From contig JADJAS010000007.1 in the NCBI GenBank assembly GCA_016704145.1, positions 1,364,001 to 1,428,000 on the forward strand: DNA of 64,000 nt, read 5' to 3'. Under the pieces are notes generated by a model that had not been told where the DNA came from, searched no databases, and was given only the letters and a program-made list of their open reading frames with translations. Source of the DNA: Rhodocyclaceae bacterium (GTDB taxonomy: Bacteria > Pseudomonadota > Gammaproteobacteria > Burkholderiales > Rhodocyclaceae). Positions 9,010 to 18,156 of this stretch are shown here, piece by piece. A program made the translations under genes and the position numbers. Positions within the stretch are counted from its first letter, which is position 1. Each line of letters begins with the position of its first letter.

Positions 9010-9676
9010 CCAGGCCCCGGCCACGCCGACCGGCGCCATGATCCGCACGCTCGGACTCGTTTCGGCGATTTGCGGCCTGATCATCGTCGGCGCCTATCAG
9101 GGCACCTACGATGCCGTGGCCGCCAACAAGCGCATCGCCATGGAACGCGCCGTGTTCAAGGTGGTGCCGGCGGCGAAGTCGATCGAGGAATATCTCGCGA
9201 AGGCGGATGGTGGCATCGCGAAGGCGGGGGCCGAGACACCGGCGGGAGCGATCAGGTTCTTCGCCGGCTACGACGAGGCTGGCAAGCTGGTCGGCGTGGC
9301 CGCCGAAGGCTCTGCCCGCGGCTATGCCGACATCGTGCGCGTCATGTTCGGTTACGACCCCGCCTGCCAGTGCGTCAGGAACATCGGCGTCGTCTCGATG
9401 CGCGAAACACCGGGCATCGGCGACAAGATTCTCGTCGACCGAGCTTTCCTCGAGAACTTCAAGGAACTGGATGCCCGGCTGACCGCCGACATGAAGGCGC
9501 TGGCCAACGAGATCAAGACCGTCAAGCACGGCAGCAAGACCGGCGCCTGGCAGATCGACGCCATCGCCGGCGCCACCATCACCTCGCGCGCCGTCGGCCG
9601 TGCCATCAACGATACCGCCCAGGCCTTGCTGCCCAGGCTGGCGCCGAACCTCGACAAGATCGGGAGCAAGTCATGA
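8984..9676 (+). CDS. rnfG: Electron transport complex FMN-binding subunit RnfG
   Basis: 230 residues with one N-terminal membrane helix (MIRTLGLVSAICGLIIVGAY), then a periplasmic domain of the FMN-binding type. IDAIAGATITSRAVGRAIND holds the Thr to which FMN is attached in this family. It carries electrons on the outer side of the membrane within the Rnf complex. It overlaps the end of rnfD by 26 bases and the start of rnfE by ATGA, so the genes are likely translationally coupled. Confidence 0.92.
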   Translation: MSAEHLPIDQAPATPTGAMIRTLGLVSAICGLIIVGAYQGTYDAVAANKRIAMERAVFKVVPAAKSIEEYLAKADGGIAKAGAETPAGAIRFFAGYDEAGKLVGVAAEGSARGYADIVRVMFGYDPACQCVRNIGVVSMRETPGIGDKILVDRAFLENFKELDARLTADMKALANEIKTVKHGSKTGAWQIDAIAGATITSRAVGRAINDTAQALLPRLAPNLDKIGSKS

Positions 9677-10314
9677 GCGATGTTTCGACTACTGGTCACT
9701 GGGACCAGTTCATGGAGGGTATTTGGCGACAGAACCCCGTGTTCGTCATGGTGCTGGGCATGTGTCCAACGCTCGCGGTAACCGTGTCGGCCGTCAATGC
9801 CATCTCCATGGGCGTCGCCACGACCTTCGTGCTCGCCTGCTCCTGTCTGCTGGTCTCGATGATGCGCAACGTCGTGCCGAAGGAGGTGCGCATCGCCACC
9901 TACATCGTCATCATCGCCACCTTCGTCACGGCGGTCGATTACATCATCCAGGCGATCAGCCTCGCGCTCTACGACGCGCTCGGCGCCTTCATCCAGCTGA
10001 TCGTGGTGAACTGCATCATCCTCGGCCGTGCCGAGGCGCATGCCTCCAAGAACCGGCCGGCGGTTGCCACCTACAACGCTCTCGGCATGGGTGTCGGCTT
10101 CACCATCGGCTTGCTGGCGCTCGGTTCGGTGCGCGAGGTGCTCGGCGCCGGCACGTTGTTCGGCGTCTCGCTGTTCGGCGCCAACTTCCAGCCGTGGGTG
10201 ATCATGGTGCTGCCGCCGGGCGGCTTCTTCGTGCTCGGCGCCTGGCTGCTGTTCTTCGCCTGGCATGCCCGGCGCAAGGAGCGCCAGTTGCGGGAGGCTG
10301 GCCAGCATGCATGA
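9673..10314 (+). CDS. rnfE: Electron transport complex membrane subunit RnfE
   Basis: 213 residues starting at the ATG inside the ATGA overlap with rnfG. It has six predicted membrane helices and the family phrases NPVFVMVLGMCPTLAVT, IQLIVVNCIILGRAEAHA and NALGMGVGFT. RnfE and RnfA are paralogous halves of the membrane core, each with a conserved Cys in a half-helix; the MCP and VNC cysteines here are the likely cluster ligands. It overlaps the next gene by 8 bases. Confidence 0.93.
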   Translation: MSDVSTTGHWDQFMEGIWRQNPVFVMVLGMCPTLAVTVSAVNAISMGVATTFVLACSCLLVSMMRNVVPKEVRIATYIVIIATFVTAVDYIIQAISLALYDALGAFIQLIVVNCIILGRAEAHASKNRPAVATYNALGMGVGFTIGLLALGSVREVLGAGTLFGVSLFGANFQPWVIMVLPPGGFFVLGAWLLFFAWHARRKERQLREAGQHA

Positions 10315-10885
10315 AACCGCCTTCCAGATCTTCGTCAATGCGCTGCTAGCCAACAACTTCGTGCTGGCCATGTTCCTCGGCCTGTGCCCCTTCCTCGGTG
10401 TTTCGGGCAAGCTGGACACGGCCTTGCCGATGGGCGTGGCCACCACCTTCGTCATGCTGGTCGCCTCGCTGTGCGCCTATGGCCTCAACCTGTTGCTGAC
10501 GGCCTTCCACCTTGAGTTCCTGCGCTTGATTTCCTACATCGTCATCATCGCCTCGGCGGTGCAACTCGTCGAAATGGTGCTGAAGAAGTACAGCCCGGCG
10601 CTGTTCCGCGCGCTCGGCATCTACCTGCCGCTGATCACCACCAACTGCGCCGTGCTCGGCGTCGCACTGTTCCAGACCGCGCGCGAATACGACTTCATCC
10701 AGTCGATGACTTTCAGCCTCGGCGGCGGCGCCGGCTTCACGCTGGCGCTGGTACTGATGGCCTCGGTGCGCGAGCGCTTGCAACTCTCCGATGTGCCGAG
10801 CCTTGCCCAGGGCACGGCGCTTTCGCTGATGCTGGCCGGCATTCTGTCGCTGTCGTTCATGGGTTTCGCGGGATTGGGCGGATGA
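10307..10885 (+). CDS. rnfA: Electron transport complex membrane subunit RnfA
   Basis: 192 residues from the ATG at 10307. Six membrane helices. NALLANNFVLAMFLGLCPFLGVS and LPLITTNCAVLGVALF are hallmark RnfA/NqrE segments with the two conserved cysteines. It is the partner of RnfE in the ion-translocating core. Placing rnfA last rather than first differs from the enterobacterial rnfABCDGE order. It overlaps the following small gene by ATGA. Confidence 0.94.
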   Translation: MHETAFQIFVNALLANNFVLAMFLGLCPFLGVSGKLDTALPMGVATTFVMLVASLCAYGLNLLLTAFHLEFLRLISYIVIIASAVQLVEMVLKKYSPALFRALGIYLPLITTNCAVLGVALFQTAREYDFIQSMTFSLGGGAGFTLALVLMASVRERLQLSDVPSLAQGTALSLMLAGILSLSFMGFAGLGG

Positions 10886-11070
10886 GCACGTATCTGACCG
10901 TCGTCGCGCTGATCTTCGCCGTCATGCTCGGCGGTATCGCCATCGACCGTCTCTACGCGCGCTTTGCGCGCCGCCATCCTCAACTCGGTCCGTTCCGCAA
11001 GCGCGGCGGTGGCTGCGGCTGCTGCGCCGCCAAGGATGGCTGTCAAGACCCGGCGTCCTGCCGCGGCTGA
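10882..11070 (+). CDS. Small Cys-rich membrane protein at the end of the rnf operon (NqrM-like layout)
   Basis: 62 residues, coupled to rnfA by an ATGA overlap. It has one N-terminal membrane helix (YLTVVALIFAVMLGGIAIDRLY) and a basic stretch. The tail has five Cys in GCGCCAAKDGCQDPASC. One helix followed by a clustered Cys tail is also the layout of NqrM, a maturation protein of the related Na+-NQR, but I cannot claim homology. A role in cluster or flavin insertion into Rnf is inference. Its stop codon lies inside a copy of the 24-nt repeat. Confidence 0.6.
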   Translation: MSTYLTVVALIFAVMLGGIAIDRLYARFARRHPQLGPFRKRGGGCGCCAAKDGCQDPASCRG

Positions 11071-11075
11071 CTTTC
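11052..11075 (-). repeat. 24-nt dispersed repeat, copy at the end of the rnf operon
   Basis: On the reverse strand it reads GAAAGTCAG, then CCGCGG and CAGGACGCC. On the forward strand it encodes the last residues of the small Cys-rich protein and supplies its TGA stop codon (11068-11070). Confidence 0.7.
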
Positions 11076-11109
11076 AGTCGGACATTGCTGACAACTTTGC
11101 AAAACAGTG

Positions 11110-11128
11110 TGCCGCCAGTCGGGCGGCA
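11110..11128. terminator. Hairpin downstream of the rnf operon
   Basis: TGCCGCC (11110-11116) and GGCGGCA (11122-11128) form a perfect 7-bp stem with a 5-base loop, 40 bases after the last rnf-operon gene. It has no T tract, so it is at best a weak or factor-dependent terminator or an RNA-stabilising stem. Confidence 0.35.
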
Positions 11129-11207
11129 TGAACTCCTGACGTAAAATCGCGCATGGCTTGCCGGGAATCGGCCTCAGCGGCCTGGTGTTGCGACGGGGGG
11201 CGAAACA

Positions 11208-14200
11208 ATGTCAGGGTTGTCACGGACGGTGAAAGTTCGCGTGGCCGCGCATGCGGCAAAATTCCTTGCGGTGCTTGTGGGCGGACTCGCTGCAGGAGCG
11301 GCCTGGGCCGGCCTGACGGCTTCGGTGACCTTGCAGTCCGGTCAGCCGACCAGCATCCGACCGGGCGAAACGACCGTCATCGAGATTACCCTCGCCAACA
11401 ATAATTCGACGGCCGCCATCAACGGCGTTGCCTTCGGCAACAGCCTGCCCGGCGTCCTGCCGGATGGCCTGAAGGTCGCCGGCGCGCCGACCTATACCTG
11501 CTTCGATCCCAACACCAGTACCACGGCGCCGGGATCGGGAACGCTGACCGCCGCGGTGGGCACCCAGGCGATTGCGCTCAATGGCGGCGTGATTCCCCGC
11601 CGTAATGCCGGCAGCGCCACCGATGGCAGTTGCACGATTCGCATTCCGGTGACCGCGGGTACGTCCAACGGCGCTGGCACGGCCTATACGTATACCATCG
11701 TCGCCGGCGCCGTGACGGGCAACGATGGCGGCGCCGTGGCCAACGTCGGCAATGTCAGCCAGAGCATCAATATCACCGCCATGGCCCAGCCGACCATCAC
11801 CAAGGCCTTCAGCAATGGCACCGCCTTTCTGGGCGGCGCGGCGCGGACGCTGACCATCACGGTCGCCAATCCGAATCCGGTGGCGATCGGCAACTTTAGC
11901 ATCATCGACAATTTCCCGACGCTCGGCGCCGGCGGCGCGATCATCCAGGTGGCCAACCCACCCGTGGCGACGTCCACCTGTACCGGCGCCAGTGTTCCCG
12001 CTATATTCAGTCCGAATGCCGGCGATGTCTCGGTGAGCGCCAGCGGCGGCACGCTGGCAGCCAACGGCAGTTGCACCCTCACCGTCGCCATCGAGGGCCG
12101 CCACACCAACGGTCTTTACACCACCGGTACGTGGCCCAACACCATCAATGCCGTCACCGGCTTTGGCAACGATATCGGCATACGTGCCCAGGCCAACGCC
12201 TCGGCCAGCATCGCCGTCACCTCGCCGCTCGGCGTGGCCAAGGCGTTCTCGCCGGCGTCGCTGGCCAGCGGGCAGCCGGGCAGCGTCACCATCACGCTGA
12301 GCAACGCGGGCACGACGCCATTGAACATCGTCGGCTTCGACGACCTGCCGATCGACGGCGTGGCGAACGCCGATGGATCGAAGGGTTTGCTGGTCACCGG
12401 CACCGCCACCACTTGCGCGGGCGGCGCGACCAGCGTTCTTCAATCCGGTGGCATCGATCGCGGCGTGCGGCTGACCGGCGGCACCATTCCGGCGGGCGGC
12501 TCCTGCACGGTGACCGCCAGTTTCACGGCAACCACGCAGGCGGACAACACGCCGGTCACCTACACCAACACCATTCCGGCCGGCGCGGTCGACGTCGGCA
12601 ATCCCGCGATCGTCAGCCAGAACCGCACGGCCACCCTCCTGGTCGCCGACACGCTGCGGGTGCTGAAGGCGAACAATGGCAGCACGCCGCGCCCCGGCGC
12701 TCCGGTGCGCTACGTCGTCACCGTGCAGAACTGGACGAATGCCGCGATGAGCAACGTCCGCATCCTCGATGCCCTCGAGAATGGCATGACCTTCCTGACC
12801 GGCACCATCGCCGGCCTCGACTACACGCCCATACTGTCGGGCACGGGCTGCGTCGGCTTGACGACATCGAGCGTCACCGGCGATGCCAGCGCCAACGTCG
12901 TGATCGGCACGGTGCCGGCGCGCACCAACGACAGCACGCCGGGTTCTTGCAACGTGAGCTTCTACGCCATGGTCGCCACCGGCGCGACCAGCGGCGGTTC
13001 GACGGTGAACAATCTTCCCGCCGGCCAGGTCTGCACGGATAACGGTGCTGGCGACTGCAACGGCGGCGGCGCCACGTCGGGCAACGCGGCGGTCAGCACG
13101 GCGACGCTGGTGGCCGCCAAGGCGTTCAGCCCGGCCGGACCGCTCCAGGAAGGCACGGTCACCCGCATGACCATCACCTTGAGCAACTTTTCGGCGAGTC
13201 CGCTGAACAATGTGTCGGTGTCCGATACCCTGCCGGTTTCGGGTAGCGTCCAGTTGCGCGTTGCCACGCCAGCGAACGCCGCCACCACCTGCGGCGGCAC
13301 GCTGACTGCCGCAGCCGGCTCGACGTCGGCGGCGCTCAACGGCGGCACGGTGCCCGCGCGGGCCGGCAGCGGCGGCATCATCGCCGCCGGCGCCGCCGGC
13401 ACGTGCGTCATCCAGGTCGATGTCGTCGGCGCCGCGGGGGTCTATGCCAATACCGCCTCCGCGACCGGCACGGAAACCTATGCCGATGGCAATACCCATG
13501 TGCTGGCGCCGGTGTCGGCCAACGCCAACATCACCTACAACTCCGTGCTCGGCGCGACCAAGAGTTTCAGCCCCGGCACGGTGTCGTCGGGCGGACGGTC
13601 GACGGTGACTGTCCGGCTGGCCAACACGGGCAGCGCGGCGCTGACCAATGTGCGCGTCACCGACCCGCTACCGGCCGGCATGGTGCTGGCCTCGCCGACC
13701 AATGCCTACGCCACTTGCGACGGCACGATCGCCATCGCCGGCAATCCCGGCGACAGCAACGTCGTGATGACCGGCGCCACGGTGGCGGGCGGCGGCAGTT
13801 GCGACCTGCGCTTCGATGTCGTCGTCACGGGCGCCGCCAACTGGGTCAATACGATTCCCGCTGGCAACATCATCGCGCTGGACAGCGGTGTCACCAATCA
13901 GGGACCTGTGGCGGCCACCCTGGCCTACACGGCGGGCAACAGCCTGACGGTGGCGAAGGCGACCAGCCCGAGCACACTGTCATTCCCGGGACAAGCCAGC
14001 CGCCTGACCATCACCATCACCAATGGCGCCACGGCGGTCACCGGCCTGCGCCTGACCGATTACTTCACCAGTGACGGCCAGGCGGCGTCACCCGCCAACG
14101 GCATGACGGTCGCGGCCAGCCCATCGCCGTCGACCACTTGCCCGGGCGGCGGCGTCACGGCCGTGCCCGGTGGCGGTTCGGTGGCGATCGGCGGCGTCTC

Positions 14201-16889
14201 GCTCGCCGCCGCCGCGAGTTGCACGCTATCCATCAACGTCACCACAACCAGGACGGGCGGCATCACCAACTTCATTCCGGTCGGGGCCATTCGCACCGAC
14301 CAGGGACTGTCGAACAACCTGCAAGCCACCACCAGTCTGACGACGCAGACCAATATCGGCGTCGTCAAGCAATTCACGCCCGGCGTCGTCAAACCCGGCG
14401 AGCGGTCCCGCCTGCGGCTCACCTTCTCGAACGGCAGTTCCCAGCCGGCGAGCAACCTGTCGGTGACCGACAACCTGCCGGCCGGCCTGAGCGTGCCCGC
14501 CGGCCCCAATCCGGCCAGCACCTGCGGCGCCGCCGTCGTGACGGCGCCCTCGCCGACGCAGGTGCAGGTCAGCGGTGGCAGCCTTGCCGCCGCCGTGGGC
14601 GGCGTCGCCGCCACCTGTTACGCGGAGATCGATGTCACCGCCACGGTCGAGGGTACTTACGTCAACACCATTCCCGCCGGCGCCCTGACCGCCACGGTCG
14701 GTGGCGGCGGCGTGACCAATGCCGATCCGGCCACCGCCACCGTGCGCGTCAAGCAGCCGGTGGTCATGCACAAGGCGATCGGTGGCTTCACCCTCGACGC
14801 CGGCAATCCGGGCGGCCTGGCCACCGGCGAAGCGAGCCGGACACCGGGCGCCACGGCACCGCTCGTGATTCGCCTGGAGAATCCCAACGGCGAGGCGCTG
14901 ACCGAGGCGGCGTTGACCGACACCCTGCCGGCGGGCCTGGTGGTGGCAACCACGCCGGCGGCATCCACTACCTGCGTGGGCGGCGTCGTCACCGCCGAGG
15001 CCTCGGCGACCAGCGTCCGCCTCAGCGGCGCGATGATACCGGCCGCCGGCTTCTGCACAGTCACCGTGAACGTGCTCAGCAACATTGCCGGCACCTACAC
15101 GAACCAGATCGCGTCGGGCGCGCTGACGACCTTCGAGGGCGTCGGCAACGAGAACCCGACACGAGCGAGGATCGTCGTCACCAGTCCTCCGGGGCTTGGC
15201 AAGCAGTTCACCCCGCCGGTCGTTCCACCCGGCGGGGTGTCGCGACTGACTATCGTGGTCGACAACGACAACGCGACGAACATGACGCTGACGGCCAATC
15301 TGACCGACACCCTGCCGACCTTGCCCGCCGCGATGGTGGTGGCGACGCCGAACAACCTGGCCACCACCTGTCCGGGCGGCGTCGGTGTCATCCAGGCGGC
15401 CGCCGGCAGCCCGACGGTGCGCCTGAACAGCGGCGCCGTCATTCCGCCCGGCGGCTGCCGGATCGAAGTCGATGTGACGGCTCCGGTACCCGGAACCTAT
15501 GGCAACAACTTGCCGGTCGGTGCCCTGCAGACCAACTTCGGCTCGAACCAACAGCCGGCCAATGCACCGCTGGCGGTCAGCACCCTGGGCTACATTTCGG
15601 GCAAGGTGTTCCGCGACAACCTCGCACCGCTCGACGGGGTCTATGCCGCCGGCACCGACGATCCGATCGCCGGCGTCGAGATCCAGTTGCGCAGCGGCGC
15701 CGGTTGCGCGGGAGCGTTGCTGTTCACCACACATACCGACGCCCAGGGCAACTATCTGTTTGCGGAGCTGGCCGCCGGCACCTATTCGGTATGCCAGCCG
15801 AGCCAGCCGACGGGAACGTTGAACAGTGCCACCCGACAAGGCACCATTGTTGCCATCGGCGCCAGCACCGGCACGCCCGGCACAGCGTCGAATCCGACCG
15901 CGACGTCGAGCCAGATCATCGGCATCGTGCTCGGCAACGACGGCGGCGACAACTCGCGCGTCAGCGGTTCGCCCAACAACAATTTCTCGGAAGTGGCACC
16001 GGTCGGCATCGCCGGTACCGTGTTCATGGACGACAACCACGACGGCATCCAGCAGGGCAGTGATGCTGGTTTGGCCGGGGTACAGGTCACGCTGAGCGGC
16101 ACCGACTGGCAGGGCAACCCGGTGAACACGACCACGGTCACCGATGCCAGCGGCAATTACAGCTTCGTCAACCTGCCGCCCGCCGATGGTGCCGGCTACA
16201 CGCTTACGCAGCCCACACAGCCGCCGGGCAGCAGCAACGGCATCACCACCGCCGGGCCGGCGGTTGCCAACGGCACGGCCGGCACCGCGACCGGCGCCAC
16301 GACGCTGCCCAGCCGCATCACCGGCATTGTGTTGCCGCCGGGGACCAACTCGACCGGTAACAACTTCGCCGAAATCGGCAACGATCGGGCGGTCTTTGGC
16401 CGGGTGTACCGAGATTTCGACGACAACGGTGGCTTCAACGGCGTCGATATCGGCATCGGCGGACAGTTGATCCAGCTGACCGGCAATGATGCCAGCGGCA
16501 ATCCGGTCAGTCTGAACGCAACGACACTGGCCGACGGCACGTTTGCCTTCCATGGGGTTCCGGAAAGCGATGGCGCCGGCTACACGCTCACTCAACCCGG
16601 CCAGCCGGCGGGAACCCAAAGCGGCTTCACCACGCCAGGCACCACCGGTGGCGCCGCCACGCCGAAGGCGACCACGCCGAGTCGGATCGCGGGTATCAAC
16701 CTCGCCGGCGCCAACATGGTGTCAGCGGTAAACCTGTTCGGCGAAATCGATCCGCTCGGACCGCCACCGCCCGGCGGCTGGCCGGTCGCCACCAGTATTC
16801 CGACGCTTTCCGAGTGGGGGCTGATGGCCCTGTCCATGATGCTGGCCTGGCTGGGACTGGGGCGGCTACGCCGCCGCTCCGTCGGCTAG
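11208..16889 (+). CDS. Giant DUF11-repeat surface protein with SdrD-like domains and IPTL-CTERM signal
   Basis: 1893 residues from the ATG at 11208, preceded by GGGGGG. Signal peptide to about residue 35 (LAAGAAWA). Around eight or nine DUF11-type units of about 130-150 residues follow. Many open with a KAFSP- or KQFTP-like phrase and contain VTDNLPAGL-like and GGSCTV-like phrases. From about 1463 come three SdrD_B-like units (GKVFRDN, GTVFMDDNHDG, GRVYRDFDDNG). The C-terminus has SIPTLSEWGL, a hydrophobic helix and RLRRRS, which is an IPTL-CTERM sorting signal read by exosortase H. It is probably a secreted or surface-anchored adhesin-like protein; its ligand is unknown. The substrate signal and the exosortase lie in the same locus. 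Confidence 0.88.
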   Translation: MSGLSRTVKVRVAAHAAKFLAVLVGGLAAGAAWAGLTASVTLQSGQPTSIRPGETTVIEITLANNNSTAAINGVAFGNSLPGVLPDGLKVAGAPTYTCFDPNTSTTAPGSGTLTAAVGTQAIALNGGVIPRRNAGSATDGSCTIRIPVTAGTSNGAGTAYTYTIVAGAVTGNDGGAVANVGNVSQSINITAMAQPTITKAFSNGTAFLGGAARTLTITVANPNPVAIGNFSIIDNFPTLGAGGAIIQVANPPVATSTCTGASVPAIFSPNAGDVSVSASGGTLAANGSCTLTVAIEGRHTNGLYTTGTWPNTINAVTGFGNDIGIRAQANASASIAVTSPLGVAKAFSPASLASGQPGSVTITLSNAGTTPLNIVGFDDLPIDGVANADGSKGLLVTGTATTCAGGATSVLQSGGIDRGVRLTGGTIPAGGSCTVTASFTATTQADNTPVTYTNTIPAGAVDVGNPAIVSQNRTATLLVADTLRVLKANNGSTPRPGAPVRYVVTVQNWTNAAMSNVRILDALENGMTFLTGTIAGLDYTPILSGTGCVGLTTSSVTGDASANVVIGTVPARTNDSTPGSCNVSFYAMVATGATSGGSTVNNLPAGQVCTDNGAGDCNGGGATSGNAAVSTATLVAAKAFSPAGPLQEGTVTRMTITLSNFSASPLNNVSVSDTLPVSGSVQLRVATPANAATTCGGTLTAAAGSTSAALNGGTVPARAGSGGIIAAGAAGTCVIQVDVVGAAGVYANTASATGTETYADGNTHVLAPVSANANITYNSVLGATKSFSPGTVSSGGRSTVTVRLANTGSAALTNVRVTDPLPAGMVLASPTNAYATCDGTIAIAGNPGDSNVVMTGATVAGGGSCDLRFDVVVTGAANWVNTIPAGNIIALDSGVTNQGPVAATLAYTAGNSLTVAKATSPSTLSFPGQASRLTITITNGATAVTGLRLTDYFTSDGQAASPANGMTVAASPSPSTTCPGGGVTAVPGGGSVAIGGVSLAAAASCTLSINVTTTRTGGITNFIPVGAIRTDQGLSNNLQATTSLTTQTNIGVVKQFTPGVVKPGERSRLRLTFSNGSSQPASNLSVTDNLPAGLSVPAGPNPASTCGAAVVTAPSPTQVQVSGGSLAAAVGGVAATCYAEIDVTATVEGTYVNTIPAGALTATVGGGGVTNADPATATVRVKQPVVMHKAIGGFTLDAGNPGGLATGEASRTPGATAPLVIRLENPNGEALTEAALTDTLPAGLVVATTPAASTTCVGGVVTAEASATSVRLSGAMIPAAGFCTVTVNVLSNIAGTYTNQIASGALTTFEGVGNENPTRARIVVTSPPGLGKQFTPPVVPPGGVSRLTIVVDNDNATNMTLTANLTDTLPTLPAAMVVATPNNLATTCPGGVGVIQAAAGSPTVRLNSGAVIPPGGCRIEVDVTAPVPGTYGNNLPVGALQTNFGSNQQPANAPLAVSTLGYISGKVFRDNLAPLDGVYAAGTDDPIAGVEIQLRSGAGCAGALLFTTHTDAQGNYLFAELAAGTYSVCQPSQPTGTLNSATRQGTIVAIGASTGTPGTASNPTATSSQIIGIVLGNDGGDNSRVSGSPNNNFSEVAPVGIAGTVFMDDNHDGIQQGSDAGLAGVQVTLSGTDWQGNPVNTTTVTDASGNYSFVNLPPADGAGYTLTQPTQPPGSSNGITTAGPAVANGTAGTATGATTLPSRITGIVLPPGTNSTGNNFAEIGNDRAVFGRVYRDFDDNGGFNGVDIGIGGQLIQLTGNDASGNPVSLNATTLADGTFAFHGVPESDGAGYTLTQPGQPAGTQSGFTTPGTTGGAATPKATTPSRIAGINLAGANMVSAVNLFGEIDPLGPPPPGGWPVATSIPTLSEWGLMALSMMLAWLGLGRLRRRSVG

Positions 16890-17059
16890 CGTTGGCGCGG
16901 AGGAGGGTGTCGGCGGCGGCACCCCTTACGAGACGGTGCAACTCCTCATCTCGCCGCCTCAGAAAATGGCAGCCTGATAATAAATCCGACTAAGATTCCT
17001 TACACGGCAGTATGATGCACGCGGGGAGCAAGTGGTTGCTCTCATTCTAGGGGGATAGG

Positions 17060-17569
17060 ATGATGATTTCGAAGCTCATTTTCAAGCCTTTGGTCGCCGT
17101 CAGCGCCTTTCTTCTGGCTGGGGTTGCACAAGCGGCTACGGTTTCCTACGTCACTGTGCCACCGACTCTACCCTTTACCGATCCCGGTTACACTCCAAAC
17201 GGCAGTATCACGGCCACAGTCGCCGATACGCCTGACTGCACGGGCGGAACTTTTACGGTCAATGCAAGCCCGATCGCGGCAAGCGGCCCCGGGGGCTCTA
17301 ATCCTCCCTTAACGACAGTTGTTACTTACATCGGCTTTCCCGCCGGGAATTTCTTATTCGCCAACGCAGGGTATGGCGGTTACCGGATCACAACCACAAC
17401 CACTGCCTGTGCAGCGGGAACGCCGCCTGCGCCGATCGTCAATACCGTAGCCGTGTTGGGCGCTTCTGCTGCTACAGCAATTCCGACGATTTCCGAATGG
17501 GGCATGATCATCATGTCTTCCCTGCTGGCGCTGCTGGCTGTTTTCACCCTGCGTCGCCATAAGATTTGA
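17060..17569 (+). CDS. Small IPTL-CTERM secreted protein
   Basis: 169 residues from the ATG at 17060, after AGGGGGATAGG. Signal peptide (KPLVAVSAFLLAGVAQA), a Thr/Pro/Gly-rich region of about 100 residues with only a few Cys, then AIPTISEWGMIIMSSLLALL and a final RRHK. The ending is the tripartite IPTL-CTERM signal. The middle matches no family I recognise. Lower GC than its neighbours in places may reflect separate gain. TATGAT at about 17011 is a possible -10 box. A strong terminator follows, so it is probably transcribed alone. Confidence 0.82.
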   Translation: MMISKLIFKPLVAVSAFLLAGVAQAATVSYVTVPPTLPFTDPGYTPNGSITATVADTPDCTGGTFTVNASPIAASGPGGSNPPLTTVVTYIGFPAGNFLFANAGYGGYRITTTTTACAAGTPPAPIVNTVAVLGASAATAIPTISEWGMIIMSSLLALLAVFTLRRHKI

Positions 17570-17596
17570 TTTGGCCAGTGTTACCCTCCTGATCTC

Positions 17597-17624
17597 AGCC
17601 CACCCCCGAGGTGGGCTTTTCGTT
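17597..17624 (+). terminator. Rho-independent terminator
   Basis: AGCCCACC (17597-17604) pairs perfectly with GGTGGGCT (17610-17617) across a CCCGA loop and is followed by a T-rich run. It ends the small IPTL-CTERM gene and shows that the exosortase gene must start after it, at 17661. Confidence 0.88.
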
Positions 17625-17660
17625 TCGGTTGCCGGATCATTCCAAGATTACGCTATAACG

Positions 17661-18152
17661 ATGCTCCGTTTCTTCCTAATCTTTCTTGGTTCGCAACTGC
17701 TGCTGTTTGGTGTGGAACTGATGCAGCCCGTCCAGCAGCACGTCGTGCTGCCGTGGACGGCGTTTCTCGCCAAGCTCTGCGTGATGCTGGTCACCCTGTT
17801 CGATGCCAACGCCGCCGCGATGGGCAAGGTGTTGTGGAATCCCACCACCGGTTTCGGCGTGTCCATCGAGCCCGGCTGCAACGGCATCGAAGCCTGCATC
17901 GTGCTGTTCGCGGCGGTCGTCGCCTTCCCGACGGACTGGTGGCACAAGGTCTGGGGCCTTTTGCTGGGCTTTCTCGCCGTCCAGGGCCTTAACGTCGTGC
18001 GCGTCATCAGCCTCTTTTACCTCGGGCAGTGGAACGACACCGCGTTTCGCGTCGCCCACGAATATCTTTGGCAGGGCCTGATCATGCTCGACGTGCTGAT
18101 CGTCTGGTTGCTCTGGGTGCGCCGGGCGTCGCCGCGCGCCGTCGCCGCGTGA
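17661..18152 (+). CDS. xrtH: Exosortase H (IPTL-CTERM-specific)
   Basis: 163 residues from the ATG at 17661. In-frame codons back to 17571 run through the terminator and are not used. It is an integral membrane cysteine protease-transpeptidase of the exosortase family. The catalytic triad is visible as Cys in EPGCNGIEACIV, Arg in GLNVVRVISLFYLG and His in VAHEYLWQ. Exosortases cut CTERM signals at the membrane. Its likely substrates are the two IPTL-CTERM proteins directly upstream. The short length fits the XrtH type rather than the larger EpsH-type enzymes. Confidence 0.85.
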   Translation: MLRFFLIFLGSQLLLFGVELMQPVQQHVVLPWTAFLAKLCVMLVTLFDANAAAMGKVLWNPTTGFGVSIEPGCNGIEACIVLFAAVVAFPTDWWHKVWGLLLGFLAVQGLNVVRVISLFYLGQWNDTAFRVAHEYLWQGLIMLDVLIVWLLWVRRASPRAVAA

Positions 18153-18156
18153 CGCC

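Noticed and set aside
11230..11255. GAAAGTTCGCGTGGCCGCGCATGC as a further repeat copy
   Set aside because: The core differs (GAAAGTTCG) and the site lies in a basic signal-peptide start; too far from the pattern.
11220..16619. Long reverse-strand frames (11220-13499 and 14226-16619) opposite the DUF11 protein
   Set aside because: Shadows of a repetitive GC-rich gene; the forward frame has a signal peptide, known repeats and a sorting signal.
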